From Turnera subulata (Eukaryota; Streptophyta; Magnoliopsida; Malpighiales; Passifloraceae): a stretch of 64,000 bases of DNA. Below are positions 46,377-58,073 of this stretch, piece by piece (within the stretch, counting starts at the first letter, position 1; every line of letters begins with the position of its first letter). The DNA is taken from NCBI GenBank assembly GCA_028386065.3, contig JAKUCV010003203.1, forward strand, positions 36,408 to 100,407, written 5' to 3'. The notes below the pieces were generated by a model. The model worked only from the letters and a program-made list of their open reading frames with translations, ran no database searches and had not been told where the DNA came from. A program made the position numbers and the translations under genes.

Positions 46377-47161
46377 TCTTGGTAGCGGAGCCTAGGTATC
46401 AATTTCAACCACGTATCCCTTTACTTTCTGCAATTTAATTTTCTGTTATTAGTGTTTTTTGGGTGTTGCCGAAATTATAAAAAAAAAATTCGATTTGTTT
46501 TCTTTTATTGTTAGTCTTGTCGATTTCAATTACCATAATAAAAAAAAAAAGTTGTTGCTATTTCTGTTGAGAAGTCGATTTGGTGGAGAAGTTGAATTTA
46601 TTGGTTAATTGTTCTGTTAATTGTTGGAATCGATTTGGTGGCAGCAATTAGTTCAAAAAAAAAAGGTGAAGTCGAATTGGTGATTGAAGGATTTCGGCAA
46701 GTATTGATTTGAATTGCAGGAATTTGATTGATTGGGATACTTTCCGCGGGTTGTTAGGGTATCTAGTTGGGTAACTTTCTTTAATTCTGCTTGTTTGTTG
46801 TGTTTTTTCTTTCATCTTTTTCTAATTGAGCAATCTTTATTTCATATTGTTCGATTACTGCAATATTCATCACATACAAGTTTCTTGTTCTTTGTGTGTG
46901 ACTATCTTTTCTTTCAAGAGTCAATTTTTGCCTCTAGAGTTGAATTGTCTATTTTCTTGATAGGAAATCGTTGACTCTTTCTTGAAGTGTTGCAGGTTTG
47001 TTTATTATTTGATAACATTTACTTATCCCAAAGAATAAACAAAGTGAGATTTCAAGAGAGGTAAAAGGCAAGTGTTTCATCAGAATTGCCACGAGAGACA
47101 AACACGAGAGATACACTGAGGAGCTTTTTATTACTAACAAGTTTCTTGTAGGTATTATACC
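46377..47161 (+). other. CRM-A primer binding site and untranslated leader
   Basis: TTGGTAGCGGAGCC at 46379 is two bases after the LTR and resembles the initiator-Met tRNA complement. The following 770 bp are T-rich with homopolymer A runs and carry no ORF of note. They end at the gag ATG in ACCATGGTTGGG. Confidence 0.75.
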
Positions 47162-49330
47162 ATGGTTGGGTCAGGTGGAAGCAATACTGGTGAGGAGGCG
47201 TCCGCATCTATGGAGGTGTTGGAGAGGTTCTTTAAGCAAATGGATGCTCGTTTTGCTGAGATGAAACATGAGTTGAGCGCTAGAATGGATCAACAAGCAC
47301 AATCCATTCAAGAGCAATCTACTGCTAGGGCGGCGCCAAGAGAGGAAGCACCCATTGACCAACCCCCACGCAATCAACGAGCTAGGAAGGAGCCCCGAGA
47401 TGTTGATGATGATGTTGAGGACGATAACCGTCCTGCTGCTACAAGAATGCGCCAGTTTCCCCCACCACTTAGGAGAGGAGGAGGAGTTCACCTACCATCG
47501 CCAAGAAGAGGTCGATTATATGATGGAGATGATGAAGAAGACCGAGAGCATGGTAGACATGGAAGGCGTGAGAGGGATGACCGAAGAGATCGTGGAGATA
47601 ATGATCTTAGGAGCATTAAGCTTAAAATTCCTTCTTTCCAAGGAAAGGAAAATCCTGAAGTCTATCTCGAATGGGAGAAGAGAGTGGAATTAATCTTTGC
47701 TTGCCACAATTATTCCGAAGAAAAGAAGGTACGATTAGCTGTGGTTGAGTTTACTGATTATGCTTGGGTTTGGTGGGACAGATTTGAAGGTGACAGGTTG
47801 CGCCTTGGGGAGGATCCTATTGATAGTTGGTTGGAGTTGAAAAGGTTCCTAAGGAAGAGGTGTGTTCCCCGATCATACTGTAGGGAGTTGCATCAAAGAC
47901 TCCAAACATTGCGACAAGGATCTAGGAGCATTGAAGAATATTACAAAGAGATGGAGAAGATAATGATTCGAGCAAACATTGATGAGGATAGAGAGGTCAC
48001 TATGGCGAGATTCCTCGCTGGGATGAACAGAGAAGTTGCTCACAAAGATGACTTGCAAAATTGCTTAGACATGGAGGAGATGTTGTCAACTGCCATCAAA
48101 ATAGAGAAGCAATTGAAGGAGAAAGTGCCGAAGAGTGCTTATTCTTATTCTTCCAATTTGAATTCAAGGTGGAATGTGAAGGATGGGAGGCAAAAAGAGA
48201 AGCCCAGAGAGGAGAAAGCTAGGGTTGCTGATTTCAAGACACCCCCTACTACATCTAAGCCGAGTTCCTCTACATCCTACAAGCCGAACTCTACTACCCC
48301 TACAAGGAAAATCAAGTGCTTCAAGTGTTTAGGGCTTGGACATATTGCATCTCAATGTCCAAACAAAAGAGTGATAATTGCTCGAGGTGGCGAGTTCTTT
48401 TCTGATGATGAGGCGGAGGAAGAAGACGACCCTGCCCTACATGATATGCCTGAATTGGTGGATATAGAAGCCGAATATAATGTGGAGGCCAAAGATAGCT
48501 TTCGGGGAAGAGAGCTATTTATGACGAGGAGAGTTTTGAATGCTCAAGCAAAGGAAGATGAGATCGAGCAAAGAGAGAATATTTTCCATACTAGGTGTTT
48601 GGTTAATGACAAGGTTTGTAGCTTGATCATTGATGGAGGAAGTTGCACTAATGTAGTGAGCTCTATGTTGGTGGATCGCATGGGGTTACAGTGGCAAAAA
48701 CAACCAAAACCTTACAAGCTACAATGGCTGAATGACATGGGAGAAGTTAAAGTGAACAAGCAGGTTCTTCTTTCCTTCTCTATTGGACAATATTCTGATT
48801 CGATTTTATGTGATGTTGTACCTATGCAGGCAAGTCATATCTTGCTAGGGAGACCATGGCAATATGATAGGAGAGTTGTGCATGATGGATTCAAAAATAG
48901 GTACTCATTCACCATGGGAGATAGGAAGGTGTTACTTGCTCCATTGACTCCACAAGAAGTGTATCATGATCAAATGCATATGAAGAGGAGTGTGGAGGAA
49001 TGGCAAAGGAAGAAGGATGCCGAATTGGCTTCCAATGGTGAGAAAGAGACGATGACTGAGAGTCATGCAAAAGGAGAGGAAAAGAAAGAAAAAGAGAGAG
49101 AAAAAGGAGAGGGTGTTGTCGACACCAAAGAGAGAAAAAAAGAGGGAAGGAAGAAACAAAATTTCTATGCATCTATGAAAGAGATGAGGGTAGCTTGTGA
49201 GGAAAAAAGGGGAGTGTTAGTACTCTTATTCAAGGGTGCTTGTTTTAATCAAGCTGACCTTAACCCCGAATTGCCTAGTTGTGTTGTTTCTCTTTTGCAG
49301 GATTATGTGGATGTCTTTCCGAAGGAATAA
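47162..49330 (+). pseudogene. CRM-A gag and protease
   Basis: One frame of 722 codons. An acidic/Arg-rich N-terminal region (about 60-160) precedes the gag core (IKLKIPSFQGKENPEVYLEW, CVPRSYCRELHQRLQ, ARFLAGMNREVA). The zinc knuckle CFKCLGLGHIASQC is at 386-399. The protease has the active site SLIIDGGSCTNVVSS with Asp491, then HILLGRPWQYDRRVV. A Lys/Glu-rich linker and GVLVLLFKGACF lead into RT. The TAA at 49328-49330 lies just before [12 protein letters not shown], inside the polyprotein, and the frame continues beyond it. It is therefore a nonsense change and not a natural end. Confidence 0.93.
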
Positions 49331-50206
49331 CCGAGGGAGTTGCCACCTTTAAGGGGCATTGAGCATCAAATTGATTTCATTCCCGGAGCTCAAATTCCTA
49401 ACCGGCCAGCATATAGGGCCAATCCGGAGGAGACAAAGGAGATACAAACACAAGTCGAGGACTTGTTGTCTAAGGGGCTGATTCGTGAGAGCCTCTCTCC
49501 TTGTGCTGTACCTGTGATTCTAGTGCCAAAGAAGGAGGGAACATGGCGCATGTGTGTTAATTGTCGCACCGTTAATAAAATAACGGTAAAGTATCGCCAT
49601 CCTATTCCTAGGTTAGATGATATGCTTGATGAATTACATGGTGCATGCATATTTACTAAGATTGATCTCATGAGTGGATATCATCAAATTCGCATGAAAA
49701 TTGGAGATGAATGGAAGACTGCATTTAACACTAAGTATGGGTTGTATGAATGGTTGGTAATGCCTTTCGGGTTAACTAATGCACCTAGTACTTTTATGCA
49801 TTTAATGAATCAAGTCTTGCACCATTTCATTGGAAAGTTTTTTGTTGTGTACTTTGATGATATTCTGATCTATAGCAAGAGTGTTGATGAGCATATGGAA
49901 CATCTTAAGCTAGTATTGGATGCGCTTAGGGCTGAAAAGTTATTTGCTAAGCTTAAGAAGTGTCCATTCTGCATGGATCGTGTTGTCTTTCTTGGTTATG
50001 TTGTTAGTGCTAATGGGATAGAAGTTGACCAAGAGAAGGTGAAAGCCATTAAGGTGTGGCCCACGCCTACTACTATCTCTGAGGTAAGATCTTTTCATGG
50101 ACTTGCTAGCTTTTATAGAAGGTTTGTGAAGGATTTTAGTACCATTGCTGGACCATTGAATGATATTGTCAAAAAGAAAGTTGGATTTAAGTGGGGTGAT
50201 GCATAG
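49331..50206 (+). pseudogene. CRM-A reverse transcriptase
   Basis: It is in the same frame as gag-protease. Blocks in order: [76 protein letters not shown], active site [13 protein letters not shown] (YFDD at 49850-49861), and thumb [24 protein letters not shown] at 50204-50206 after KWGDA ends the frame, where related copies read on into RNase H. Confidence 0.93.
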
Positions 50207-52139
50207 GCGCAGGCGTTTGCAACTTTGAAAGAAAAATTATGTTCTGCCCCTATTCTTAAATTGCCTAACTTTGATTCTACCTTTGAGGTTGAGTGTGATG
50301 CCTCTGGTATAGGCATAGGTGTTGTTCTTTTTGCAGGAAAAGAAACCTATTGCTTACTTTAGTGAGAAGCTGAAGGGAGCTCAACTCAATTACTCTACCT
50401 ATGACAAGGAGCTTTATGCATTGGTAAGAGTACTACAAACATGGCAGCATTACCTGTGGCCTAAGGAATTCGTGATCCACACTGATCATGAAAGCCTGAA
50501 GTATTTGAAAGGGCAAGGTAAGTTGAATAAGAGGCATGCCAAGTGGCTGGAGTTCATTGAGAAATTTGCCTATGTGGTGTGCTATAAGCAAGGTAAGGAT
50601 AATGTCGTTGCTGATGCATTATCTAGAAGGTATGCTCTAATCTCTTCTCTTAGTTCTAAGTTGATTGGATTTGAGTATATTAAGGACTTGTATAATTCTG
50701 ATCCTGACTTTGCTAATATGTATGATGCATGTGAACAATCTGGTTTTCAAAAGTTTTATAGAGATAATGGGTATCTATTTTGTGAGAATAAACTTTGCAT
50801 TCCTACTTGTTCTATGCGTGAGCTTTTGGTTAGGGAATCTCATGATGGTGGCTTGATGGGTCACTTTGGTATAGCTAAAACCCTTGACATTCTGCAGGAA
50901 CACTTTTATTGGCCTAATATGAAGAAGAATGTTGAGCAGGTTTGTAATGGGTGTGTCACATGTCGACATGCCAAATCTAGGGTGCAACCTCATGGGTTGT
51001 ACACTCCTTTACCTGTTTCTGATGTTCCTTGGACTGATTTATCTATGGATTTTGTGGTTGGTTTTCCTAGGACAAGGAAGGGACGTGATAGCATCTTTGT
51101 TGTTGTTGATAGATTTAGTAAAGTGGCTCATTTTATTGCTTGTCATAAAACTGATGATGCTTCACATGTTGCTGATTTGTTCTTTAGGGATGTAGTTCGT
51201 TCGCATGCCATTCCTAGGACAATTGTTTCTGATAGGGATACTAAGTTCTTGAGTCACTTTTGGCGAGTTTTATGGAGTAGGTTAGGGACCAAGTTGTTGT
51301 TTTCTACTGCTTGTCATCCTCAAACTGATGGTCAAACTGAAGTGGTTAATAGAACTTTAAGATCTTTATTGCGTGCTGTCGTGGGCACAAACTTGAAAAC
51401 TTGGGAAGATTGTTTGCCATTGATTGAGTTTGCTTATAATAGGAGCAATCATTCTTCTACAGGTTATTCTCTATTTGAGATTGTGTATGGTCTTAATCCA
51501 CTAACCCCTTTGGATTTGTTGCCTTTACCGTTGAAAGAGATTGTTAATGTAGATGGGCATCAAAGAGCTAAGTTGGTTAAAACTATTCATGAGAAGGCTC
51601 GAAAGCACATTGAGGAGAAGAACTCTAAAGTGGCACAACGAGCTAATCGGGGGCGCAAGCTTGTTAAGTTTGAACCTGGAGATTGGGTTTGGGTGCACTT
51701 TAGGAAGGAGAGATTTCCTGATCACAGGAAGTCTAAGCTGGATCCGCGAGGGGATGGCCCTTTTCAAGTGTTGGCGCGCATCAATGACAATGCTTATAAG
51801 ATCGATCTACCTGGTGAGTATGTTGTGAGTGCTACTTTCAATGTTACTGATCTTTCTCCCTTTGACACTGTAGGTTTAGATTCGATGGCGAATCCTTTTG
51901 AGGAGGGAGGGAATGATGCAAGCAAGCAAGCACCAAGTGGAGCTAATGATAGAGATGGCGCCATTAGCTTGCCTCAAGGACCAATCACACGGGCTCGATT
52001 GAAGATGATCAAGAATCACATGCTGCACTTTGTTCAAGCTTTGATAAATCAAGAATTGCAAGAAGACAAGATGGTCAAGCTTGGAGAAGAGTACAAGAAG
52101 AAACCAACATGTGTCTCTATCATTGGAGAGGAAGCCTAG
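50207..52139 (+). pseudogene. CRM-A RNase H and integrase with LTR-encoded tail
   Basis: RNase H begins in the RT frame ([13 protein letters not shown] near 50285). An extra T near 50325 shifts to the frame open from 50319 to 52139. RNase H continues with [20 protein letters not shown] and [11 protein letters not shown]. Integrase shows the HHCC finger (GHFGIAKTL...[12 protein letters not shown]) and the DDE residues in [24 protein letters not shown] and [26 protein letters not shown] and [14 protein letters not shown] follow. The last 75 codons lie in the 3' LTR and contain [16 protein letters not shown] integrase tails are thought to guide centromeric insertion. Confidence 0.92.
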
Positions 52140-52782
52140 TCGACTGGAGCATGTGGGCCCCATGTTGAAATATTCATTTTAATTTGCTAATTAAATGCCG
52201 ATTTTATTCTATAAAAACAATGAATAATTTTCGGCTAGGGTCTTTATTTGATTTGAGTTATTATTGTTATTTGGGTCATGAACAATTATGGGTTTTTTTT
52301 GTTGGGTTTAATTAGTCCAATATGTTGTTGGATTAAAAGTCAAAACCTAGTCCAACTAGGAAGTGTGTGGCCGACTTGGCCAAGGAGTTAGGAGACGAAC
52401 TCCAAGTCGGCAAGGGAAGCTTTTGTGGCCGACTTGGGTGCCTATATATAGGGTTTTTAAGGTTCTTTTTATAACACACATTATTCTTGCTATTTTGATA
52501 ATAAAGTTTGAGGTTTTCATTACCTTGGTTATTTGCAAGTAGAATTGATTTCTTCTTGTTTATTTGAGGGATTGTGTTTACTTATCAAGTGATTGATTTG
52601 CTTGTGGCGTATTCAAGATTCCTAGCTTTTATTACTCTATTGTTGCCTAACGCTTTGTTGTGTTTTGAGGTGATAGAGGTATTGGCTGAAACCCTAATTT
52701 GGTTGAATTGGTTGCTGATCTTGGAGACTTTGATTGATTTGGAGGTGCTATCTAGCTTTGTTCTGGTAGCGTTGTCGTATCA
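51915..52782 (+). repeat. CRM-A 3' LTR, 868 bp
   Basis: TGATGCAAGCAAGCAAGC...TTGTCGTATCA, preceded by the purine tract GAGGAGGGAGGGAA that serves as PPT while also coding. The first 225 bp are coding for the integrase tail. Confidence 0.9.
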
Positions 52783-52787
52783 GCTAG

Positions 52788-53410
52788 GTGGGGATCACGT
52801 GATGGCCGCCGGCAGCTGTGAACACCCAAATTTAACCCACGAACATTCCATTAAAATTAAATTCTAGACATGCTTAAGCTCAAGGTTAATGAGATGAATT
52901 GATTTTGAGTGAAGGCATGATAGGAATTTAACTTAGTGGAATTAATGTATTTTGATAATCTAAACCTTCATGTGTTTAATCCTACGATTAATGAGATGAT
53001 TTAATCCTAGGATTAAATGTATAATAAGGTTTATGTGCATTAAAATATGTTGCTTTGGGCCTTTTATTTGTTTTTACCCAACTATATTGAGATGATTTAT
53101 TCTTGGGTTAGGAATGGATTTAAGGGTCCAAGTTAATTATTCTCCAGAGTTTGTCCAGCCCATTAACACATTTCTTGCAGATCAATTTTAGCTCTGATTT
53201 TCGTGGAAAATCAGAGTTAATTATCATTTAAGTACATTCTGTGTTTTTTGTATGATTTTGGGTGTTAATGTGTAATCTTTTGATTAGGGAATGATTTAGG
53301 GGAGTGCTAATCAAGTAATTGAGTGATTCTGGGTAGATTGGGGGTTGATTACGCGGTAGGATCAAATCAGAGTTGAATTAGGGGGATTGAGGAGCAAAAA
53401 AGGAAAGAAC
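52788..53410. other. Unassigned sequence, possible LTR start of another gypsy element
   Basis: At 52811 it reads TGAACACCCAAATTTAACCC (TGTGAACACCC with the two bases before), which could be an LTR start. The next 600 bp are AT-rich with repeated AATGAGATGA phrases (52890, 52995, 53090). No coding motif. It is cut at 53411 by the Tekay element. Confidence 0.35.
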
Positions 53411-56400
53411 TGAAACACCCGTGTCCTAATTTAACAATAAAATACTTAAACACAAGGAAATTACAAAAATACACCTGAAACCCCGGGACACGAAATCCAA
53501 TATCAAAAACATTATCCAAAATTCTTAATAAAACGGGATGTCATAAAGAACAAAACAATCCGGCTTAACAAGCCACAAGTCGACCCGGCATCCTGCCGAA
53601 ACATCATCAATATCAAATCCCGGCAACCCGCCGATAATGTAGTCAAAATCAATAGTGACATCCCAAATAAACCCAATGCAGCGGAAGTTAAGATAAAACG
53701 TAAAATGACGAAGGTATATGATATGCATGCCGGCTCTATGGATCCAACCGGGAAATGAAAACAGCTACCTGCTGGGATATCCACGTCCGTACTCCGGGAA
53801 AGAAGAAAGAGACGGCACGCTATCTATGAGTCTGATAAACAACGTTGGCGATTATGTGAGTCGCCTACTCAGTGAGCAATATAAGTCTAAATATGAGGGT
53901 GTGCAGATCAAGTTCGAAAGGAAGAAAGAGCAACAAGACAAGTAAGCAACATACAACAACCAGTACTAACATGTCAAGCCAATCAAGCAACCAGTTCATT
54001 ATTCTCCATCTGTTGTGTGTTAAGTTTTCTTATTATAATTTATTATTCAGGACCCCTTACTGTGTGCATCGAGCTCGGTCCCGTCTCATGAGACAACTAG
54101 GCATAAGCCCAAATAAAACCAGGCACGAAGCCCAAACATATCCATAGAGAGAGAGAAAGACAGAGAGAAAGAGGGAGGTAGAAAGGGGGAGGTAGAAGGA
54201 GGGAGATAGAACCAGTCATTATAGACCCATATGCAAATCCGCATAACACTTGCTATCTCGCAAGCAAACCCGAGGGGTATCACTTCCCGCTCGAACCAAC
54301 CGGTCATCAGCACACAGTAGCCTATCTTCTACTGTACATTATCTTTATTCACAAATTATGAGTTCATGTGTGCCAAGAGATTGTGATTTAACAGGGTTGT
54401 GTGATAAAACAACTCAATCAGATAACTGGGTCTCCGACCCACAACACATCACACAAAACACCGAGAATCACACCACATGTTATAATCCATAACAATCCAA
54501 ATATCCAGCTCATAAGCAAAAGGTTCACTTAGGCACACAATACAGATCACAGCATGTTAGCAAACAGGCATGCAACTCAAACAAACCAATCCAACAAGCT
54601 CATGCATACAAACATAAAAAGACGTATAAAGTCACCTCAACGACGATTGTCCTGTGGAGCTTTTCCCAAAACAAATCCTCCAGCTCCCGAGGTATTACCC
54701 GTGCCTGAATACCGGCACACACAACAAATTACAAACAATAACAATAAAAACGTGCAAGCATGTAACTATAATGCTCAACTGAGTTAAACATGTCCCTAGT
54801 TAGCCAACTATGTAATTCCCGGGTATAAGCCCGACATGGTGTTTATCTCACCTAACTCCGAGTATCGGGACCTAAGGTTTACCGGCTTACACCCAACTAA
54901 GTCCAATAAGTAGTTCCCGGGCCTATGGCCCACTCATTATGTCCTTTACGACTTTCCGGCCTAAAACCCAATCTAAGCCCAAATTCAGTTTCTGGGCCTA
55001 AAGCCCACTTCCTTAAGTCCTTATTTAACCAATTATAGGATTGGGCTCCAAGCCCGTTACTTAAGTCCAAGGTCAATCCGAGCCCAAAGATTCCCGGCCT
55101 ATAGTTCTACCCGTGTCGGTAAATTCCCGGTTATGTTCCACATAATTCCCGTTCTCGATTTCTACTATGTACATTATCAATATTACATAACCCAATCCGA
55201 ATATAATAAGTACATGCCATGAATAACACAAATTATACATCAAGTATACCGTTAAATGCCGGAATCAAAACCCAAACCTTCGCACGGAATATTTCCGAGC
55301 CTCGCCGGAAAATTCCCGATCCTTCGCCGGATTCCGATGAACTCGCCGGAATTCCCCAAAACCACCAGCACGAATCTGTCACAATCCCCCAAACATCCAA
55401 TTCAACAACACAACACTTCCCAGAAACCAAAACGAATTAATACAAAAGGTAGTCACCGGAAGCTTACCGGAATTCTCTGCCCAGGAACCAAACCCGAGCC
55501 TTGAACCACCTCTGCCCGGAGGAACACACACACACACACACGCACGCACACGCACACCCGAGCACCAAAACACCCACACACACTTGCTGCCGAAACCCAC
55601 AACCCCTGCAGAACGCAGCTCCGGCCAGACACCACCACCAGCAACCTCGGCCCAAACACGAATCACTGCAGACGAACCCGCTTCCAACACCGACACAAGA
55701 CCCGCCGAGACAAAGAACCAACAACAACACAAACCCACAACACCCGCACAGATCCGCCACCACGACAACGGTTCACCCGCCGTCACCGGCAACACAAAAA
55801 CCCCCAAGTCAGCAGCCAATCTCCCAAAGAAAACAAAAGAAGCAGAAGGAGAAGGAAGGAAGGAATCGATGGCTTACCAGCGGCGACCGTTCCAAGGCCG
55901 AGCCCCCCGTCGCACGAGCAGCCTTGGGTTCTCCGCCACAACCGACGCCTTGGACTTGCCCTCTTCTCACGACGCAGCGGCGGCGGCAAGAGGATGAAGA
56001 TGGTGCGGCCGCGCGTGTTTGTGGAAAAGAGAGGATAAGGGAGGGAAGAAAAAGAGAGGGTGAGTGGCAGCCGATCGGGGAAAGAGGAGGAGGAAGGAGA
56101 GGAGAGGAGAAGAGCGAGAGAGAGATAAGAGATTGACTCGGCGACGGCTGGTAAAAAAAAGAAGAGAAGGGGAAAAAAAGGAAAAAAGAGGAAGAAAAGA
56201 GGAAGACTCGGGTTAGGGCTTGGCCGCCCTAGTGGACGACCCGTCGTCCGCTTAGGCGCGGTCAACCCCCTGCCCGGTCAACGCAATTATTATTATTTTT
56301 TTTTAAACAGTTTCCAAAACGACGTAGTTTCACTAGTACCCACGTTAATCTTCGCGTTTCACCCTGTTCTCGAATCCGTTTCCCACGGGACCCGAACCAT

Positions 56401-56543
56401 GAACACTACCAACCTAAAATTGACATTTCCAAGGCATAATAATTTATTTCCTCAACTAAAACTCGAAAATACCTCAAGGGTAAAATTGGAATAAAAATTT
56501 CGAAAATCCCAAAAATCAAATTATGAAAATCCGGGGCGTTACA
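53411..56543 (-). repeat. Tekay 3' LTR, 3133 bp
   Basis: TGAAACACCCGTGTCC at the left edge and GGGGCGTTACA at the right edge on the plus strand. Internal marks are a GA tract (54146), a CA microsatellite (55523-55558), a purine-rich GC-rich block at 55850-56220 and a GACGTAGTTTC element near 56320. Confidence 0.9.
55523..55558. repeat. CA microsatellite in the Tekay LTR
   Basis: An ACACAC run with CG-containing interruptions. The sister LTR has a similar run at 63647-63680 of slightly different length. Confidence 0.8.
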
Positions 56544-56580
56544 GTTCTACCCCACTTAAGGAAATTTCGTCCTCAAAATT
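56544..56580 (-). other. Tekay polypurine tract region
   Basis: On the minus strand GAGGACGAAATTTCC is followed by AAGTGGGGTAGAAC directly before the LTR start at 56543. The same two phrases border the internal region of the non-autonomous element at 16379. Confidence 0.7.
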
Positions 56581-56594
56581 ACAAGAGAAGAACA

Positions 56595-58073
56595 TCAAAA
56601 CAAATGGGGATACTGCTCCTGCATATGGGACTCAACCTCTCAAGTAGCCTCATTCGGGGAATGACGGCTCCATCTAACTCGAACCATCGGAATAACTCGA
56701 CTCCTCAACTGTCGCTCCTCCCGAGCTAGAATCTCAACCGGCTCCTCTACATAGGTCAAATCCTCAGAAACGTCCACCTCTGTCGGGGATACAATATGAC
56801 TAGGATCAGACCGATAACGCCTCAGCATCGAAACATGGAATACATCATGTATGCGCGACAGCTCCTCCGGTAAAGTCAACCTGTAGGCCAGCGGACCAAC
56901 CCGCTCCATGATCTCATAAGGACCAATATAACGAGGGCTCAATTTGCCCTTCCTCCCAAACCGGATAACACCTCTCCAGGGAGCAACTCGGAGAAAAACT
57001 CTGTCACCTACATTGTACTCCATCTCCCGACGATGCTTATCGGCAAAACTCTTTTGCCGATCTTGAGCAGCTCTCGTACACTTCTTAACCACCTCGATCT
57101 GATCAACAGTCTCCTGGACTAGGTCCGGACCAATCACCTGTCTCAGACCTTCCTCATCCCAACAGATCGGACTACGGCACTTCCGCCCATACAAAGCCTT
57201 ATAAGGCGCCATACCGATACTGGAGTGATACCCGTTGTTATAGGCAAACTCAACCAACGGTAATGTCTCATCCCAAGAACCACTAAAATTGAGCACACAG
57301 GCTCTAAGCATATCCTCCAGCATCTGTATGGTTCTCTCTGACTGCCCATCGGTCTGCGGATGGAATGCAGCACTAAAATTCAGCTTAGTACCCAAAGCTG
57401 ACTGTGAGCTCTTCCAGAAGTGGGAAGTAAACCTCGGATCCCTGTCCGACACAATGGATAGTGGAACTCCATGTAGACGGACAATACCCGAAACATACAA
57501 CCTCGCCAGCTTATCCATTGTATCCGTCTGCTGAATCGGTAGGAAATGAGCTGACTTGTTCAACCTGTCAACAATGACCCAGTTGGCATCATGTCGACCC
57601 CGGGTCCTCGGTAACCCAATCACAAAATCCATAGTGATATGCTCCCACTTCCACTGCGGAATAGTCAAAGATCTCAACTTGCTGGCAGGAGCCTGATGCT
57701 CAGCTTTCACCTGCTGACAAGTCATACAACGAGCTACAAACTCCGCAACATCCTTCTTCATCCCGGGCCACCAATAATGATTTTTCAAGTTCTGGTACAT
57801 TTTGGTGCTACCCGGATGCATAGCATACGGCGCATTATGCGCTTCATCCATAATCCATCTCCTTAGGTCATCCACATCCGGAACACACAACCGATCACCG
57901 GTCATCAGAGCACCATCCCCCCGGACATAGAAACTAGAACTCTCTCCACCGAGAGCCTTATCCCGCAACTCCGCTAAATGAGGATCTCCATACTGCAACT
58001 CCATGATCTTATCCCTCATGGTCGGCCGAATGCTCAAACTGGCTAACAACGCCCCAGTAACATCCACCTCCAA
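56595..58073 (-). pseudogene. Tekay integrase with chromodomain
   Basis: The minus-strand frame has 477 codons after a stop at 58074-58076. The HHCC finger (YAMHPGSTKMYQNLKNHYWW...CMTCQQVK) is followed by [26 protein letters not shown] and DGQSERTIQ, which carry the DDE residues. The C-terminal GKLSPRYIGPYEI and IHDVFHVSMLRRY lead to a chromodomain (VEEPVEILAREERQLRS, VRVRWSRHS). A TAG at 56640-56642 replaces the Trp of the expected ATWE phrase, and EVESHMQEQYPHLF follows to a natural stop at 56595-56597. The chromodomain would bind methylated histone H3 and guide insertion to heterochromatin. Confidence 0.93.

Larger units (their letters stand above)
45615..52782 (+). mobile_element. CRM-A, nearly intact CRM-type gypsy retrotransposon
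   Basis: LTR 45615-46376 and LTR 51915-52782, PBS, leader, single gag-pol reading region and an ORF that runs into the 3' LTR. Flanks are GCTGG (45610-45614) and GCTAG (52783-52787), a duplication with one change. Only two stops and one frameshift break the 1.65-kb-codon polyprotein. Absence of a chromodomain and the LTR-encoded integrase tail assign it to the CRM clade of chromoviruses. Confidence 0.9.

Noticed and set aside
46379..46392. tRNA-like similarity near LTR ends
   Set aside because: These are 12-18 base primer binding sites. No cloverleaf can be formed, so no tRNA gene is called.
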